Source: Panaeolus papilionaceus (Eukaryota; Basidiomycota; Agaricomycetes; Agaricales). Taken from it: a DNA stretch of 64,000 nt. Below, piece after piece: positions 50,884-63,400 of the stretch. Position numbers and translations under genes: made by a program. The notes beneath the pieces were generated by a model. That model was given only the letters and a program-made list of their open reading frames with translations, did not search any database and was not told the DNA's origin. The DNA lies in NCBI GenBank assembly GCA_015501605.1, contig JADNRZ010000009.1:1674001-1738000 (forward strand), written 5' to 3'. Each line of letters begins with the position of its first letter. Position 1 is the stretch's first letter.

Positions 50884-51850
50884 ATGGTGTTCCCAGTCCC
50901 AAGAGATGTTCAAGAATTTCTTGATGGTTATCCTGATGTCTATGATGACCCTTCTGCAACTGCAAATCTCGAATTCTACTTGAACACTGCCAGGTGTAGG
51001 CCAGATAATCGTACGGTTGATGAGATACACGAGCAGTAATATGATTTATACCTCATTCTTGAGCCCTATTTCTCATCGGTACTTACCAGATGGTTTGGAG
51101 ATTACGACAAGTTGGAATACAAGCATGGATTTATACAGTGGTTGTAGGTCAATCTCTGGCTCCTTTGACCCAGAATAGTAAACCGATGTTTGAACACCGA
51201 CGCTCACCACTTATTCTTGTGTACCCTTCTAGATTCCCTATACGAGAATATGGAATGAATTACGAGTCGCAACCGCTCCAGACACATGAAGTCGCATCCA
51301 TGAGAGCCGATTCAAAGATCATGGAACGGATTCTTGATTCTTACAGATTGATGCTCGATTTCTATGGCATGCAACTGGTTTCCCCCGATACAGGCCTGCT
51401 TGCCCGTGTCGGCCCTCCAAGGAATTTTGCATCGCGCTATCGCAACCTCGTTCGTAAGTCGCGACGCAGTTCGCCGCCTCTCATATGATCCGAATATTCA
51501 CCGTGTTTCAATATCATAACTTAGGGTCATCTCATAACAATCTGCGCATCTCCCGCATATTGAAATGTCTCTCAGAGATGGGATTGGAGCACCTCAATGC
51601 TGGGTTCCTTCTGCATGTTCTAAACGAGCAAAGTGAATTCGGGGAATTGTATTCTCGCGGTCTAGTCTCAAGTATGGATCGATGGTGGGCAAATTGTATT
51701 CGAAACGAACAAGAACGGGAATGGATTAGAGATATTATCGAACGGGTTCGACAGAGCGAGGGAGACTACGTGTTTACCAGGCAACAATACGAAACAGCAT
51801 TGGAAAACAAAGCAAAAACAGAAGAACTTGGGCTATCTGAAGGTCTATAA
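50884..51850 (+). CDS. OGFr conserved-region protein (opioid growth factor receptor-like)
   Basis: The start at 50884 gives MVFPVPRDVQEFLDGYPDVY. Four exons joined by three short introns (near 51039-51088, 51147-51230 and 51453-51522) give about 250 residues. The family landmarks appear in order: FYLNTARCRPDN, HEQWFGDYDKLEYKHGFIQW split by the first intron, WLFPIREYGMN, ILDSYRLMLDFYGMQL, RYRNLV, SSHNNLRISRILKCL and GLEHLNAGFLLHVLNE. The N-W-LEY-H-x-IQWLFP and HNNLRITRIL patterns define the OGFr_N domain. In vertebrates the domain belongs to the opioid growth factor receptor; in fungi the role is unknown. The vertebrate C-terminal repeats are absent. The reading frame is intact. Confidence 0.85.
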
Positions 51851-52074
51851 CGGGTACAATGTCTAATCGAAGGACAGAGGGAACTTCAATAGATGCAATC
51901 GACTCGAATTTCTTTTTGCGTAGCGAACTAGGTCTTGTCCACAGAAATTCTTTCTAGATCTTTGCATTGGACATGTCTCAACGGTCTGATCTCTGTTGAG
52001 TGGTCCTACCATGCTGAGCCAACACTATTAACGTGATGATGACGGATCTACGTACAGAAACGATGTGGTGGGCT

Positions 52075-52454
52075 TCATGAAATCTTTGCAAGTTTTGCAA
52101 AGAGTGCTTCTTGTTCCCGTTTACGGTACAGTGAGCTTATGGCCCGAAGCAGATTCTCGAAGGACTCATGCACACCAGCACTACTTGCGCAAGAGCCGGG
52201 ACCTGTGATCTGGCGACAGATGTGAGACATACATCGACAATGCAGCACCAGATGAGCAGAAAGCTTACAGAGTAGCCTTGGATGGTCAGTTTAACGTTCA
52301 CAGTTCGCCCCTCAAGAAGGACAACAGATGCCGATGCCTGTTCAGGGGATGAGGACGTCATCGAAAAGTTTATGATGCCGAAAGCTTGCTCCTTTAGAGC
52401 TCGGAGCAGCTCTGAGTGGTAGAAAGACGAAGGAGAGGAGGAGCTGTTAGACAT
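52075..52454 (-). CDS. Small GSKIP-domain protein
   Basis: Two exons (52454-52269 and 52209-52075, GTAAGC donor, CGCCAG acceptor, phase 0) encode about 106 residues starting MSNSSSSPSSFYHSELLRAL. The core ASVVLLEGRTVNVKLTIQGY forms the beta-strand part, and the second exon gives HESFENLLRAISSLYRKR and ALFAKLAKIS, resembling the end of the GSKIP domain (formerly DUF727), where a Glu-rich turn leads into a ...LL..lSp.Yr...g..L..kL helix. In animals GSKIP binds GSK3 and protein kinase A; the domain also occurs in Clu/CLUH proteins. A stand-alone copy here suggests a kinase-scaffold role, which is inference. It converges with the OGFr-like gene, 224 bases apart. The domain call rests on pattern memory only. 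Confidence 0.6.
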
Positions 52455-52952
52455 GGTGTCCTTTAGGTCAAAACGGGGCCGAAAATTTGAAAGAGCATGA
52501 GTTGAAACTCGATAATAGTTATATAGGTCGGCTAGAGTCATGTTGATGGAGAGACTTTAAATTGTAGTTAGCGTCACAGCGCCACTGTCTCTAAACAAGG
52601 TCTTGCGGGTGTGAGATGGGCACGCGAGGGCGGCGAAGCGAGGACAGATTCAAGGCGATAACGCAGGATCGAAGGAACAGTTGATTAAAGGGTCATTACT
52701 ACATGTTGTTTTGGGATACTTAGTACTCCGCTCAAGTGGAATCCTGAACAGGATTGGTCGGGATCTACCGCGGTTATCAAACATTCTATATTTTTCATTT
52801 CATTTTATCATCGACATATTATTCTTGGACTATATTTGCGAGGAGATTCCGTCGAAGCGCTCGAGCGACAACGAGAATACGGGATTCAGGGTCAAATCCA
52901 CTAACTCAAATCTAGGCTTACCGTGGTAGAAATCGAAATCAATTAAAGTCCA
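52455..52952. other. Intergenic, upstream of the GSKIP-domain gene
   Basis: About 500 bases containing the presumed promoter of the GSKIP-domain gene and the 3' end of the next candidate. An open plus-strand frame (52681-52929) has no recognised content. Confidence 0.45.
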
Positions 52953-53587
52953 TTAAGTAGCTACAATACCAATGACGGTGACCTTTAAACCTTCCCGACA
53001 GAATTTTTCCAAGATTAATCCGGTCCAAGATATACAAAAGTTGTCTGGATGAGAATCTTGAACACTAATATCATGTTTTACCTGTCGATACCCCTCGGTA
53101 AACCTCGTAAAAAAGGGTACAACCCAAGCTGTTGGTGTGGTTGGGTGCAAAATCATATTTCCCAATAACGTGAACGAATATTTCCAGAATTTTGGATGCC
53201 GTCAAAGAGAACATTGCTGGCATGCCTCCTATCGTCATATTGCCAGCCAGGTGTCTCAGAATGACTGCGAGTTTCTCGGCGGACAGGGAGATATAGGTGG
53301 ATTGTGACTCTTGAGCAAATTAGTAATTGTTCAATCTGTGTGAGATGTATAGACTATAAATTTATCAAAGCTACCCTGAGTAAACTTTGACCATTAACGG
53401 CTAGAAAAGCAGGTGGATTGAAGGCGTTTGAACGTCGAGGATGATGGTGGTGGTGGCCGAAGAAAGACAAGTTCAATGTTTGGCAGGACATAATCATGTA
53501 ATAATGCATTATGTCAGCATTGTCCTGATAGAAGTGGAATAGGTCTTTGGTCAACTCAGTCTCGACATTATCGTCGCTATCCAACAT
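52953..53587 (-). CDS. Unrecognised candidate gene, probably three exons
   Basis: From an ATG at 53587: MLDSDDNVETELTKDLFHFY, then NADIMHYYMIMSCQTLNL, a His run and FLAVNGQSLLR. A GTAGCT donor and CAAGAG acceptor (about 53369-53307) lead in frame to SQSTYISLSAEKLAVILRHL, MTIGGMPAMFSLTASKIL and LGCTLFYEVYRGVST. A second, unusually short 37-base intron (GTAAAACATG to CATCCAG) leads to DNFCISWTGLILEKFCREG and a TAA at 52953. The total is about 180 residues. The balance of hydrophobic and charged residues and the frame kept over two joins favour a real protein, but I recognise no family and the 37-base intron is a weakness. Divergent from the RasGEF gene, with about 515 bases between starts. Confidence 0.35.
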
Positions 53588-54101
53588 TCTGGTAGAACGG
53601 CGCTGCCTATACCATTTCGCTTTTTTCTCTTATAAGGGGTCTGTATAACCACATTATTTACCATCTCCTTTGTATTTCTTTTTACTGCTTTTTTCCCGAC
53701 AATTAGTGGCTAAAAAGTTCCCAACACCCGACCAAAAAGCAACTGTATTTTCCACCATTTTCCTTATTTTCACGACACATATCACCAAACTACGTTAATC
53801 GCCCTTATCATCGGATTCATTAATCCAAAAAATATTGCTTTCATATACGTCCTATCATCAAGGACCAACTTGGTGGCTGCTTTAGCCCCAATATTTTTCT
53901 GTCGCACCAAACCCGATCTTTGCTCCTCAGGACCCTTACAGTCCGTAATTTCACTTGAACGATTAGTGTATGAGAGTAAAGGGATTGGTTTAATTGGTAA
54001 GTTCATTAATTGTAGTCCGGATTCCTCAATTTATATGTACCTTTAATCTTGAAATCCTAGTTTCCGTTGGTTGTAAACCAGGAGGGCACTGATTCAAATT
54101 G
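53588..54101. promoter_or_regulatory. Divergent promoter region between the candidate gene and the SH3-RasGEF gene
   Basis: About 515 bases, T- and A-rich with pyrimidine runs near 53630-53700. An in-frame TGA at 54090, just before the RasGEF ATG at 54102, rules out a simple upstream extension, although a spliced 5' exon remains possible (CTAG acceptor-like sequence near 54060). Confidence 0.45.
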
Positions 54102-57100
54102 ATGCGTTCTGGCCTCGCCATTGACACCAGCCCCGGATCTAATGCCGGTTCATCGTCAAGTAAATCACGGTTTCGTAGGCGGAGTATTTCACCACCTTCT
54201 AATCCTGCAGGTCCTCGAAGTCTCCCAAACAGAGGCCGCAGCATTTCAAACGCATCTACCGCGTCCACTTTATCCATCGTATCACCAAAATCATCATCAA
54301 CAAATGCCTCGACAACATCCCTCGTTATCCCTACTGCCCGACATACTTCTCGATCACGGTCAGTCAGTCCCGCCTTGGAAGAGACTGTAAAGCTCGGCCC
54401 GGATAAAGTCCTAGCCATGCACGACTACTCGCCTGCGGATGATAGCACGATATATCTTTCTTTTCGTGCAGGCCAAATCATTGAGGTTCTGAATCGGCAT
54501 TCTAGCGGGTGGTGGGACGGAAAGTTAGAAGGTCGCAGGGGGTGGTTCCCAAGCAATTATGTCAACGCTGAGATCACTTCATTGACCCAGGAAGAACCTA
54601 TTGGAATGTCACCGGTGAGTAAAACGAGTGTACCGCCCTAATGATCGTTACCAATTGTTATCTACAGGGCAGACTCGGACATCGGTATACTCAGTCTTCC
54701 GCCTCTGTAACATCGTGGACGACCAACTCATCGGAGGCGCGGTCTCAACGCAGCGACAGGACGCACCACCACTCAAGATCAGATTCCTCAGACCAAGATG
54801 TTGACCCTTCCTGTCCTCCCCTAATGACGCCTCTATTGCATGGCTTATCTCTTCTACAAAACGTCGTCCGTGCGAATCGTTTGGAACATTTTCAACCCTC
54901 GACGGCGTGCATTATTTCTTGTGTTCGTTCTATCCTCGCCGCAACGGGAACTTTGCAGCGAGACTCGGAGATACTCAAGGACTACCCTCGCCTGAGCGAT
55001 GAACGGAAACGAATATTGACGTCGCTAGCTTCCCTTGTGGCAAAAGCCAAAGACGCATCCGAAGGAGATCCAGATCCTACAGTTCATGTGGCCAAAGTGG
55101 AAGCGATGATGCGCCTGGGTGGTCAGGTTTTTGCTCATGTCCGCAGATTTCTTGCTCTGGGGGTTAATCTAGGGATAGAGCTCGGTGAGCAAGATATACT
55201 GCCAACGGCCACCCCGGGATCAGCTGAAAGTCAACTTTACATGACGGAAGATGTTGAATCACCTACCAAGACCCCAACCCAGCACCGAGGACGAAATATC
55301 AAAGGCCCTGTTCCCCGGCCTGGGGCACGAATTGGCGGGCCCCGATCAAGGGAGAGGACGAGTTTAGATGGCCAAGCAAGCCCTACTTTGGCGAAATCAT
55401 TGGCTCGTGCACGACAAGAGCAGTACCTCTTGCGCGAGAGAACCTCAGGCAATCGACACAGGTCTGGCCCCTCCGTTAGCAGTTTGGAATCGGTGTCGTC
55501 TATCGACTCGCAGGACTCGATACCACGCTCTCCACCCCCTTTCCCTCACGGCCCATCAAGCGCTGCACAAGTATTGGAGGCTTTACGCTTCACGCACGAC
55601 CACTATCTATCAACGATTGCAGCTTTCATCGGCCATGCTCACTCTCACTCCAGAACTTCGCATGCTTCAAGTACGGGTGTGTTGTACGACCTTGTCAAAG
55701 AAATCGTAGAGATGGTTTGCAAACTCCTTACCATCGTGGAAGCTGTGATGCAGCACCCTGATATTCCTCCAAACCGTGTTGGGAATCTCAGGTCCACGAA
55801 GGAGGGCCTCTATCAAGTTACCAGCTCTTTGGCAGAATCTGTCCGTCTTCTGACGCTGTCTCTACCGCCGACCATGACAGAAGAGGAAGAAAAGCAGATA
55901 CTACTGCGGTCAGCAACTGGAGCGCTTAAGGCCGGGGCAGACTGTGTTGCGTCCGTCAAAATTTGCCTCACTCGTTCTATTGGGGACCGTCCCTTTATCG
56001 TCGAGCTTCCAAATGCCGAAAACGTCATGAGCGATCCATTCGCTCCTCCCAAGCCTTCAACACCCCAAATGTTGAATGCTCGCCTTGGCACACGTTCACG
56101 TTCAAATAGCTATCGCCTCAATGGTATGGAAGACGAAGACCTCACCATCCAGGCTCAGACACCGTCACCTGTTATGCGACATCGACAGGTCTCCTCCAGC
56201 TCTGAGAATAGCACCGGCTCTAAAGCTTCATGGATTAATTCTGACGACACTCGTGCTACCTCTCCCGATGATTATCAGGTTATTACTATCCCAGTGTCCC
56301 AGACACCTATAGAACCGGACCTTCCTTCCCCGACATCATTTACGCATACGGATGATGATGGGACGACTTGGGAAGGTAGTACGAGAGGCCACCTTACCGC
56401 CAGGGCTTTAGAAGAGAAGCTCATTCGTGGAGACATCCCCACTGCGCCCCTCAATCCCATCTCTCTGTTAAATCAGAATCCTGATGCCTGGATGCATGGG
56501 CACGACTACCCCAACGAAGACGTAGCGTATAACACTGAAGGTCACCTTGTTGGAGCAACCATGAACGTCCTCATCGAGAAGATGACCCCTCATGACAGTA
56601 TCGTCGACCCAGCATTTTCCTCCGTTTTCTTCCTCACGTTCCGATTGTTCTCATCGCCCACTGAGCTTGTAGAAGCAATTATCGCGCGCTATAATTTGAC
56701 ACCTCCAGCGGGCATGCCACCAGAGTACCTCCCTGTCTGGCAACACAAGAAAGGCGTTCCTGTCAGACTACGACTATCCAACTTTATCAAGACCTGGTTG
56801 GATACCTACTGGAAACCTGGACTCGACGACGTCGCCATTCCTGCACTGACAGCGTTCACGAAGGAGGCCCTTGTGCAGTACTTCCCTCAACCCGCGCAAC
56901 GTATCCTTGAACTTTTGGCTATGTGGCGACAATCATCCGAGTCAACAGTTGGTCCGAAGGCAGATCGTAGCCGAGATCCTGGAATGTCTATCAACCCTCC
57001 ACAGGCTATTACACCCACTAGTGGCGAGATTCCAAGGCCAACGATGACGAAGACTCTCCTGGTCGCGTTGAGGAAAAAGGACTTCACTAGTATCCACATT

Positions 57101-58352
57101 ACGGATTTTGACGCCTTGGAACTTTCGCGACAATTGACGATCATGGAGTGTAATTTGTATTGCGCTATTCAAGCAGATGAGATTTTATCTACTGGTCAGG
57201 AGGGCGCGACACCACCGCTAAATGTCAAGGCTGTAACCTCACTGAGTACGATTATCACCGGTTGGGTGGCCGAAAGCATCCTCAACGAGCCTGATCTCAA
57301 GAAGAGGACGAATCTTGTCAAGTTCTTTGTCAAGGTAGCAGACGTAAGTAGCCTCTTCGGTTATTCTTATGTGTCAAAACTAACGGCCATCTGATATACC
57401 CTGCACGTTTTTAATGTCCCCTCATTACGTCCACCCATCGTTCCAATCAACAGCGTTGCACGGGCTTGAACAATTTTAGCAGTTCTCGGTCAATACTGGC
57501 AGCATTGGATTCCTCCGTTATCTCAAGATTGCATCTCACCTGGGGGGTAAGTACTTAGTCACCGCATGACCTGAGAGCGTGGACCTAGGGGCCTTCTTTG
57601 CCCCTTTTTGCCCCCTCTGATGGCTCTTAACCCCTGGCTGATCAATGTACTGAATTAACTTTTAACTTTTTAGGGCCTGCCTCAGAAATATAAAACTCTG
57701 TTAGAGGGACTCCGACGCTTGGCTGATCATAGCAGAAACTACCATGAGTACCGTAGCAAGCTACGCAATACAGCACCACCTGCTGTACCATTTTTGGGTA
57801 CGCTCCATATGTTTATTGAAAGCACCCTAATCGCGTGCACCTCATTATAATCGGATTGGCTGATACTATTTAAACTCAGGTCTGTACCTTACCGACGTGA
57901 CATTCTGTCGGGAAGGTAATCCTTCGCATCGTGCGTCCCCAACGGATGCTAGCAAGAAGTTGCTAAATTTCAATAAATACCATAAACTGGCAAGGATCGT
58001 GCAAGGTTAGCTTATCTTTCTGATAACTTGAATTTGGTTAAGAGTCTTATCACGCTCTATCAGATATGCAACGCTTCCAGGTGCAGTATACCCTCAAAGC
58101 TATACCCGAAGTTCAAGAATACTTGAATGATGCCTTTGAGAAGTCTAAACATCACGGAGACTTGCAAGATTTATACCGTCGCAGGCAAGTTATCCTCGGT
58201 TTTATTTTTTTGTTGGTCTTTTAATGAACCATCCGTTTCTTCTTAGCTTGCTGGTCGAACCTAAGCAAACCCAGGGTGATAACCCCCCAACGAGCGATGT
58301 GCGTCAGCTATTTAGCTGGGCAACTCGGTCACAACCCCAACAAGCGTCATAG
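54102..58352 (+). CDS. CDC25: SH3-domain Ras guanine nucleotide exchange factor, Cdc25 type
   Basis: Activates Ras by promoting GDP release, feeding cAMP/PKA and morphogenesis signalling at the plasma membrane. A Ser-rich N-terminus (MRSGLAIDTSPGS) leads to an SH3 domain at about residues 105-157, with AMHDYSP, FRAGQIIEVL, GWWDGKLEGRRGWFP and SNYV. After an intron at 54616-54667 a long exon holds a disordered middle, then the RasGEF N-module (LVGATMNVLIEKMTPHD, FFLTFRLFSSPTELVEA near 56640) and the catalytic domain (DALELSRQLTIMECNLYCAI near 57120). Further exons near 57450-58350 give RCTGLNNFSSSRSILAALD, WGGLPQKYKTLLEGLRRLAD, VPFLGLYLTDVTFC, FNKYHKLARIVQDMQRFQ and VRQLFSWATRSQ before TAG at 58352. 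SH3, REM and catalytic modules are all present and unbroken; the total is about 1250 residues. The start is inferred. Confidence 0.92.
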
Positions 58353-58910
58353 CGCGTATTCTGCTTCAAAAACTGGACTCTTTTTTGCTCCCGCTCTCTC
58401 TCAATTTTTATCACGGATTTCTGTACTCTAATCATTTCATTTTTCGATTTTTGTCCTTATCTTCAGGGTTTCCAAGATGTACGGTTACTTTTTACGCCCC
58501 ATTGACGACTATACCCGTAACATTTGCCATGTTCTTTTATTAGCCAGTTTTTGCTTTGTGCCAATCCTCTTCATTTTGATAACCCATCTCCCATGTTTAT
58601 TAACTACGTAGTACTAGTGTTCACTTTGCATCTATACGCCACTATCCCCTCTCACATATCTGCTTTTCTTATATCTGCCCTTTGCCAATGTCAACTCACA
58701 ATTCAGTTTTTGTAACTATTATTATACTACTACTATATCCATTTTCTCCTGCCCCGGCTCGTGTATATGTTATTCTCTTGAAGAACAAGCTACAGACGAT
58801 TCCGGTGATAACCCCTATTTAGGCTGATATAGATAAGATTAAGCTGGTTGTCATTGATCAAAGATAAAATATTCAACTACATTAAAAGGCAAAATCAAAA
58901 AGGTTTTCTA
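58353..58910. promoter_or_regulatory. Spacer between the RasGEF stop and the LIA1 start
   Basis: About 560 bases, rich in T and pyrimidines (58380-58460, 58690-58760). It holds the RasGEF 3' end and the promoter and leader of the deoxyhypusine hydroxylase gene. No gene was seen. Confidence 0.5.
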
Positions 58911-60218
58911 ATGGCTGCCATCGTCGTCTCCCGTTCTGAACTCAAAAAGCTCGAGGATACTCTTCTTAACACCTCAGGAGATGTTCCCCTTCATACCCGT
59001 TTTCGAGCTCTTTTCACACTCAAAGCCTTGAAGTCTGAAGATGCCATCTCGATCATCTCCAAAGGTACGCTTGCTTTTTGATCTAATGTACTACTACAAT
59101 AAAGCTAATGACGACAATGCAAGGATTTTCTGACCAGTCTGCCCTCTTGAAACATGAGCTCGCTTATTGTCTAGGGCAAATTAAAAAGGCTGCAGCCTTG
59201 CCTACTCTTGAATCCGTGTTAAAGGATGGAAAGGAAGACCCCATGGTTCGCCACGAAGTACGTGAAATGAAGTGGCTGCTTGCTCCGAGTCGAATGACCA
59301 CTAACACGACTCCGTTTTATTAGGCTGCAGAAGCCATGGGTGCTATATCGGACATCTCTTCTCTCCCCATTCTCAGAGAATACCTTAAGGATGAAAATCG
59401 CAGCGTACGAGAAACTTGCGAGATTGCCATCGCTAAGATTGAGTGGGACAACTCTGAGGAAGGGAAGAAGCACCACAGCAGCGTTAATGCAGACGCAGAG
59501 GGCATTCCGTATGTCATCTTCATTTCAGTTCATTGAAAGCAGCACTAAGACGTCATTTATGCATGCAGCACGTATACTTCCATCGATCCTGCTCCTGCGA
59601 CGTCTGGCTTGCTTTCTGGCGCACCTAAACCCAAGGATCTCACACCAGAGACTGTCGAGGGGCTACAGAAAATCCTGATGGACACCTCATTACCACTTTT
59701 CCAGAGATATCGCGCGATGTTTGCCCTGCGCAACATCGGCACGGCTGCTGCTGTTGATGCCCTTGCATCAGGCTTTGCAGATGATAGTGCGCTGTTCAGG
59801 TCCGCATCTGCAACGCCTGCTTGTGTCTATTGCATCTGACTTTCTTGATTACATAGACACGAGATTGCGTTCATCTTTGGCCAAATGCTTTCTCCTCACT
59901 CCGTCCCTGCTCTCCTTCAAGTCCTCGAAAACGCCACAGAATCTGATATGGTCAGGCATGAAGCCGCCGAAGCTCTGGGAGGCATCGCTACCCCTGAAGT
60001 TCTCCCTCACCTGCGCGAGTGGATGACCCGAGATGACGCACCGAGGGTTGTGAAGGAGAGTTGCCAGGTTGCCATTGATATGTGGGAGGTGAGTTATAAA
60101 ACGCTTTGCTTCCTATCCCAAATCTAATCCAGGTTTCCTTCGTCAGTACGAGAACTCTGGGGATTTCCAATATGCCAATGTTCTGAGTGGATCTGAACCC
60201 ATCTCTAGCACCGCGTGA
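58911..60218 (+). CDS. LIA1: Deoxyhypusine hydroxylase (HEAT-repeat di-iron enzyme)
   Basis: Carries out the last step of hypusine formation on eIF5A, hydroxylating deoxyhypusine in the cytosol. The ATG at 58911 gives [18 protein letters not shown]; an upstream in-frame extension lacks an ATG. Two halves of HEAT-like repeats are visible, each with two His-Glu metal-binding motifs: HELAYCLGQ, and HE split by an intron before AAEAMGA, in the first half; HEIAFIFGQ and HEAAEALGG in the second. These four HE pairs bind the iron centre. The linker carries [15 protein letters not shown], a typical restart of the second half. Introns near 59066-59124, 59258-59323, 59509-59569, 59800-59858 and 60090-60147 keep the frame. 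The protein ends GSEPISSTA at 60218, about 320 residues, normal for the family. It converges with the peptidase gene, 259 bases apart. Confidence 0.95.
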
Positions 60219-60477
60219 AGCGTAGAAAGGATTGTGACAGTAGTTATTACCTATTTAACTATATCCCTTGCTTCTATCACCTTAGTAGACCTGGAGATAC
60301 GTTACGACGTAAAAACATTGGAGCTGACAGGGTTTTTTACAGATCTGTTACAACAAACATTTTCTGGATGAGCAAAATACATCATCTGTACATACATACA
60401 ACATTTCCCTTTTAAATTTCCTTCTTCCCTTGCACCTTCAGATAACGGATAATATTCAAAAAGGTGATTGTGCTAAA

Positions 60478-63400
60478 TTAGCTCTTCTCTCCAACAAATT
60501 TGTCGAACCAGCGGAACACCTCGTAGTGCCATTTCAGACTGAAAAAAGAGACTGGGTGAGGCGAAATCACTTTCTATAAGAAATAATCCCGTACCTGTTT
60601 CCGTGGTCCAAAACCCAATGGTTTTCATCAGGGAAGACAACAAGACGACTCGGGATGCCCAACCTGAGATGTTATGATTGACTTTATCAACCCTAATTCG
60701 GAGCAGACAGAAAAAAATCCACGTACTGTTGCAGAGCGTGGAAAGCAGCGATACTCTCCGTCTCGGGCAGACGATAGTCCTTGCTACCGTGGATAAGTAG
60801 TTGCGGTGTAGACCACTTGTGGACGAAGTTGGAGGGGCTGAATTTAGTGGAGAGCTTCTTGCTCTTCTCTTCCCATGGTCTGCCTCCCCATTCGTGGTTG
60901 AACTACGAATTTGGGCTCATAAATATCATGTACAGTAGGGAACAAATAAAATAACTCACGAAGAAGAGCTCGTCAGTGCTATATCCGTTGTAGTTGGAAT
61001 CGAAAACGCCATCGTGGCAGACCAAAGCCTTGAAGTTGAACCCAAACTCTGGGTGTCCTTGAATCCAGCTAAGAAAGAAAAATTAATCATAATGGCCTTG
61101 CGTTAGAAAACAAAAACTATACTTGATGGCATAGCCTCCCCAACTGGCTCCAGCAGCAACAGCGCGATTGGCGTCAATCTCAGGGAACTGGTGCAATGCG
61201 TGCTTCCATCCGTTGATCATATCAACGAATGGCTTGCCTCCCCAGTCTTCGGCGATAGCGTCAGTGAACTCTTGGCCGAACGTGGTGCTGCCCGTGGGGT
61301 TGATCATAATGACGAAGTAGCCTTGTTGAGTGAACACTAGGCGAGAACCGTTAATTGGGGATTGGACGATCATAAAAAAGGAACATACTGTTGGGATTCC
61401 AACGAGTGGACCATTGGTCCTCCCAAGCGCCTTGAGGGCCTGAAAAAAAGGGGTGTAAGAACGTGACATAGTGCCAATAAATTGGACAAACTGACCTCCA
61501 TGAATAAGCAAAACAGCAGGCCACTTCTTCTTGTCCCCTTCCTTCCAGCCTCTGGGTTTCAAAGCCCATCCTTGGACGTGCTTATCCTTGGCACCCTTAA
61601 ACCAGAACTCCTCACCATCACTGAGGTTCTTGCCCTTCAAACCCTCGTCAGAGAAGTTGGTGACCCTATCCAATTTGACGCGCTTTCCAGCTTGCTCAGC
61701 ATCCTTCAAATTATCACCACTGTTGAGAATAGCTCGCTCAAGAGACTTGACCTCCTCAGCACGGACGACGAATGCGTCGTTGGGGTGTGTGAAGGATGAT
61801 TGAGAGAACAAGAGACTGCCGTCAGGAAGAGTTTGCAGTCCAGAGGCGGCCTTGGAGTGGGTAAGAGCAATGGGTGTGCTGTGCTTGCGGGAGAGCTTGG
61901 GGTGTGTTGTAGAGTGGCTTGGAGTATCTGGGACGGGGAGTGCGAATACTTTGACCCTTGCATGGTCCCCGCCTGTGAAATAGAGGAACGCATCATCCTT
62001 GGAGAACTTGAGAGCGTCGGGAGAACGATCCCAGTCTTGGGTGATGGTGAAGCGAACATCCTTTTCGAGGTCGTAGACGACGATCTTATGACTACAGCAG
62101 CAAGGTAAGTACTGAGAAATGCATCCGCTTTAGCAATACACATACCGATCGCTCTCATAGCCATCCTCGTCGAGTTCCAACCAAGCAGCTTTGGTGCCTT
62201 TGGTGTTGAAGATGACACTGTGAACAGCACCTTGCTTTCCAGAAGTAAGCTCCTTGGGCTCTTGTCCTCCAGCGATAGGAACGACATAGACCTATAAAAT
62301 ATCAGCAGACCGCTTCGTTGTCCCAATAGAGCACAACTCACGTTCTGTTTCGTGTGCCATGCCTGATCGAGTTTGGGATCTTTGGTGGTATAGATAATAT
62401 GGGTCTCGGAGACGTCGAAATCGTCTTCTCCGCCAAATGGCTCAACAGGAGAGTACTACAGGAAGACGTCAATATCAACATCATAGATTTGGAGAATATG
62501 GGTAAAGTAGAGACGTACATGTCCAGTGCCTTGAAGTGGGCTTGAAATGACCTGAGCGACAGAGAAGCTTCCCGCCGCTCCCTGCTCAAACTTCACACTG
62601 AACAGCTGAGGGCCTTTCTTCTCCTGCCAGACGTCCCAATGACGAACATATGTAGTGTCATACACAAGCGCATTGTTGCCACGGTTCTCCCATGCCTTGT
62701 CTTGCTCGGCGACTGTTGACAGATTTCCATCTGGATAGACGTACGCGCTGAAAACGAGAGTGTTGGTGTTCGGATTGAAGCGGAAGTTGCCTGCGGTTTT
62801 GGTGGGAAGTGTGCCGATGAGAGTGGGGGTGAGAGTAACGTCTGGGTCAGGGCTGGGTGAGTCGGGAGGGCTCTGATCGAGAGAGATTTCGTAGGTGTAA
62901 ATCTCGGAATGGTCGTCTTTCTCGATGACATGAGCAATGCTGGTGGGGCCGACCCAGAATGTGTCGCCGCCTTTCTCGAGCTGAGAGGGTCATGATCGAG
63001 GTTAGGAGCTCAAATCCTAGCTAGATCGGAGGCTGCTTACAGGGATATGAAGAGATTTTCCGTCGTCTTTCAGAGATACGACATAGATTGATTTGTTGTT
63101 TCTATCGTTCGAATGAAAGAGTAGATATGATCAGAATTATACGCAAGACCAGTAGATGTTTAGATACGTACTTGCGATCCTTTAGCGAGTATTGACTGAA
63201 CGGAACGATGGCAAGGTCACCAGTGGGATTGGCAACGGCTGCTCCAGGACGACCAAGTTGAACCTGGAGCCACGACAGATCAATTTCCGGTATCTGCATT
63301 CAACCAAGTAGCCAGACATACCAGGTCCTTCGGCGCAAAAACATCGTCTCCCTCCTTGAACTGGAAATCGTCCGTAGGCATAATCTTGTGCTTGTGATTG

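Noticed and set aside
54026..54418. 130-codon minus-strand frame
   Set aside because: Antisense to the Ser-rich start of the RasGEF gene.
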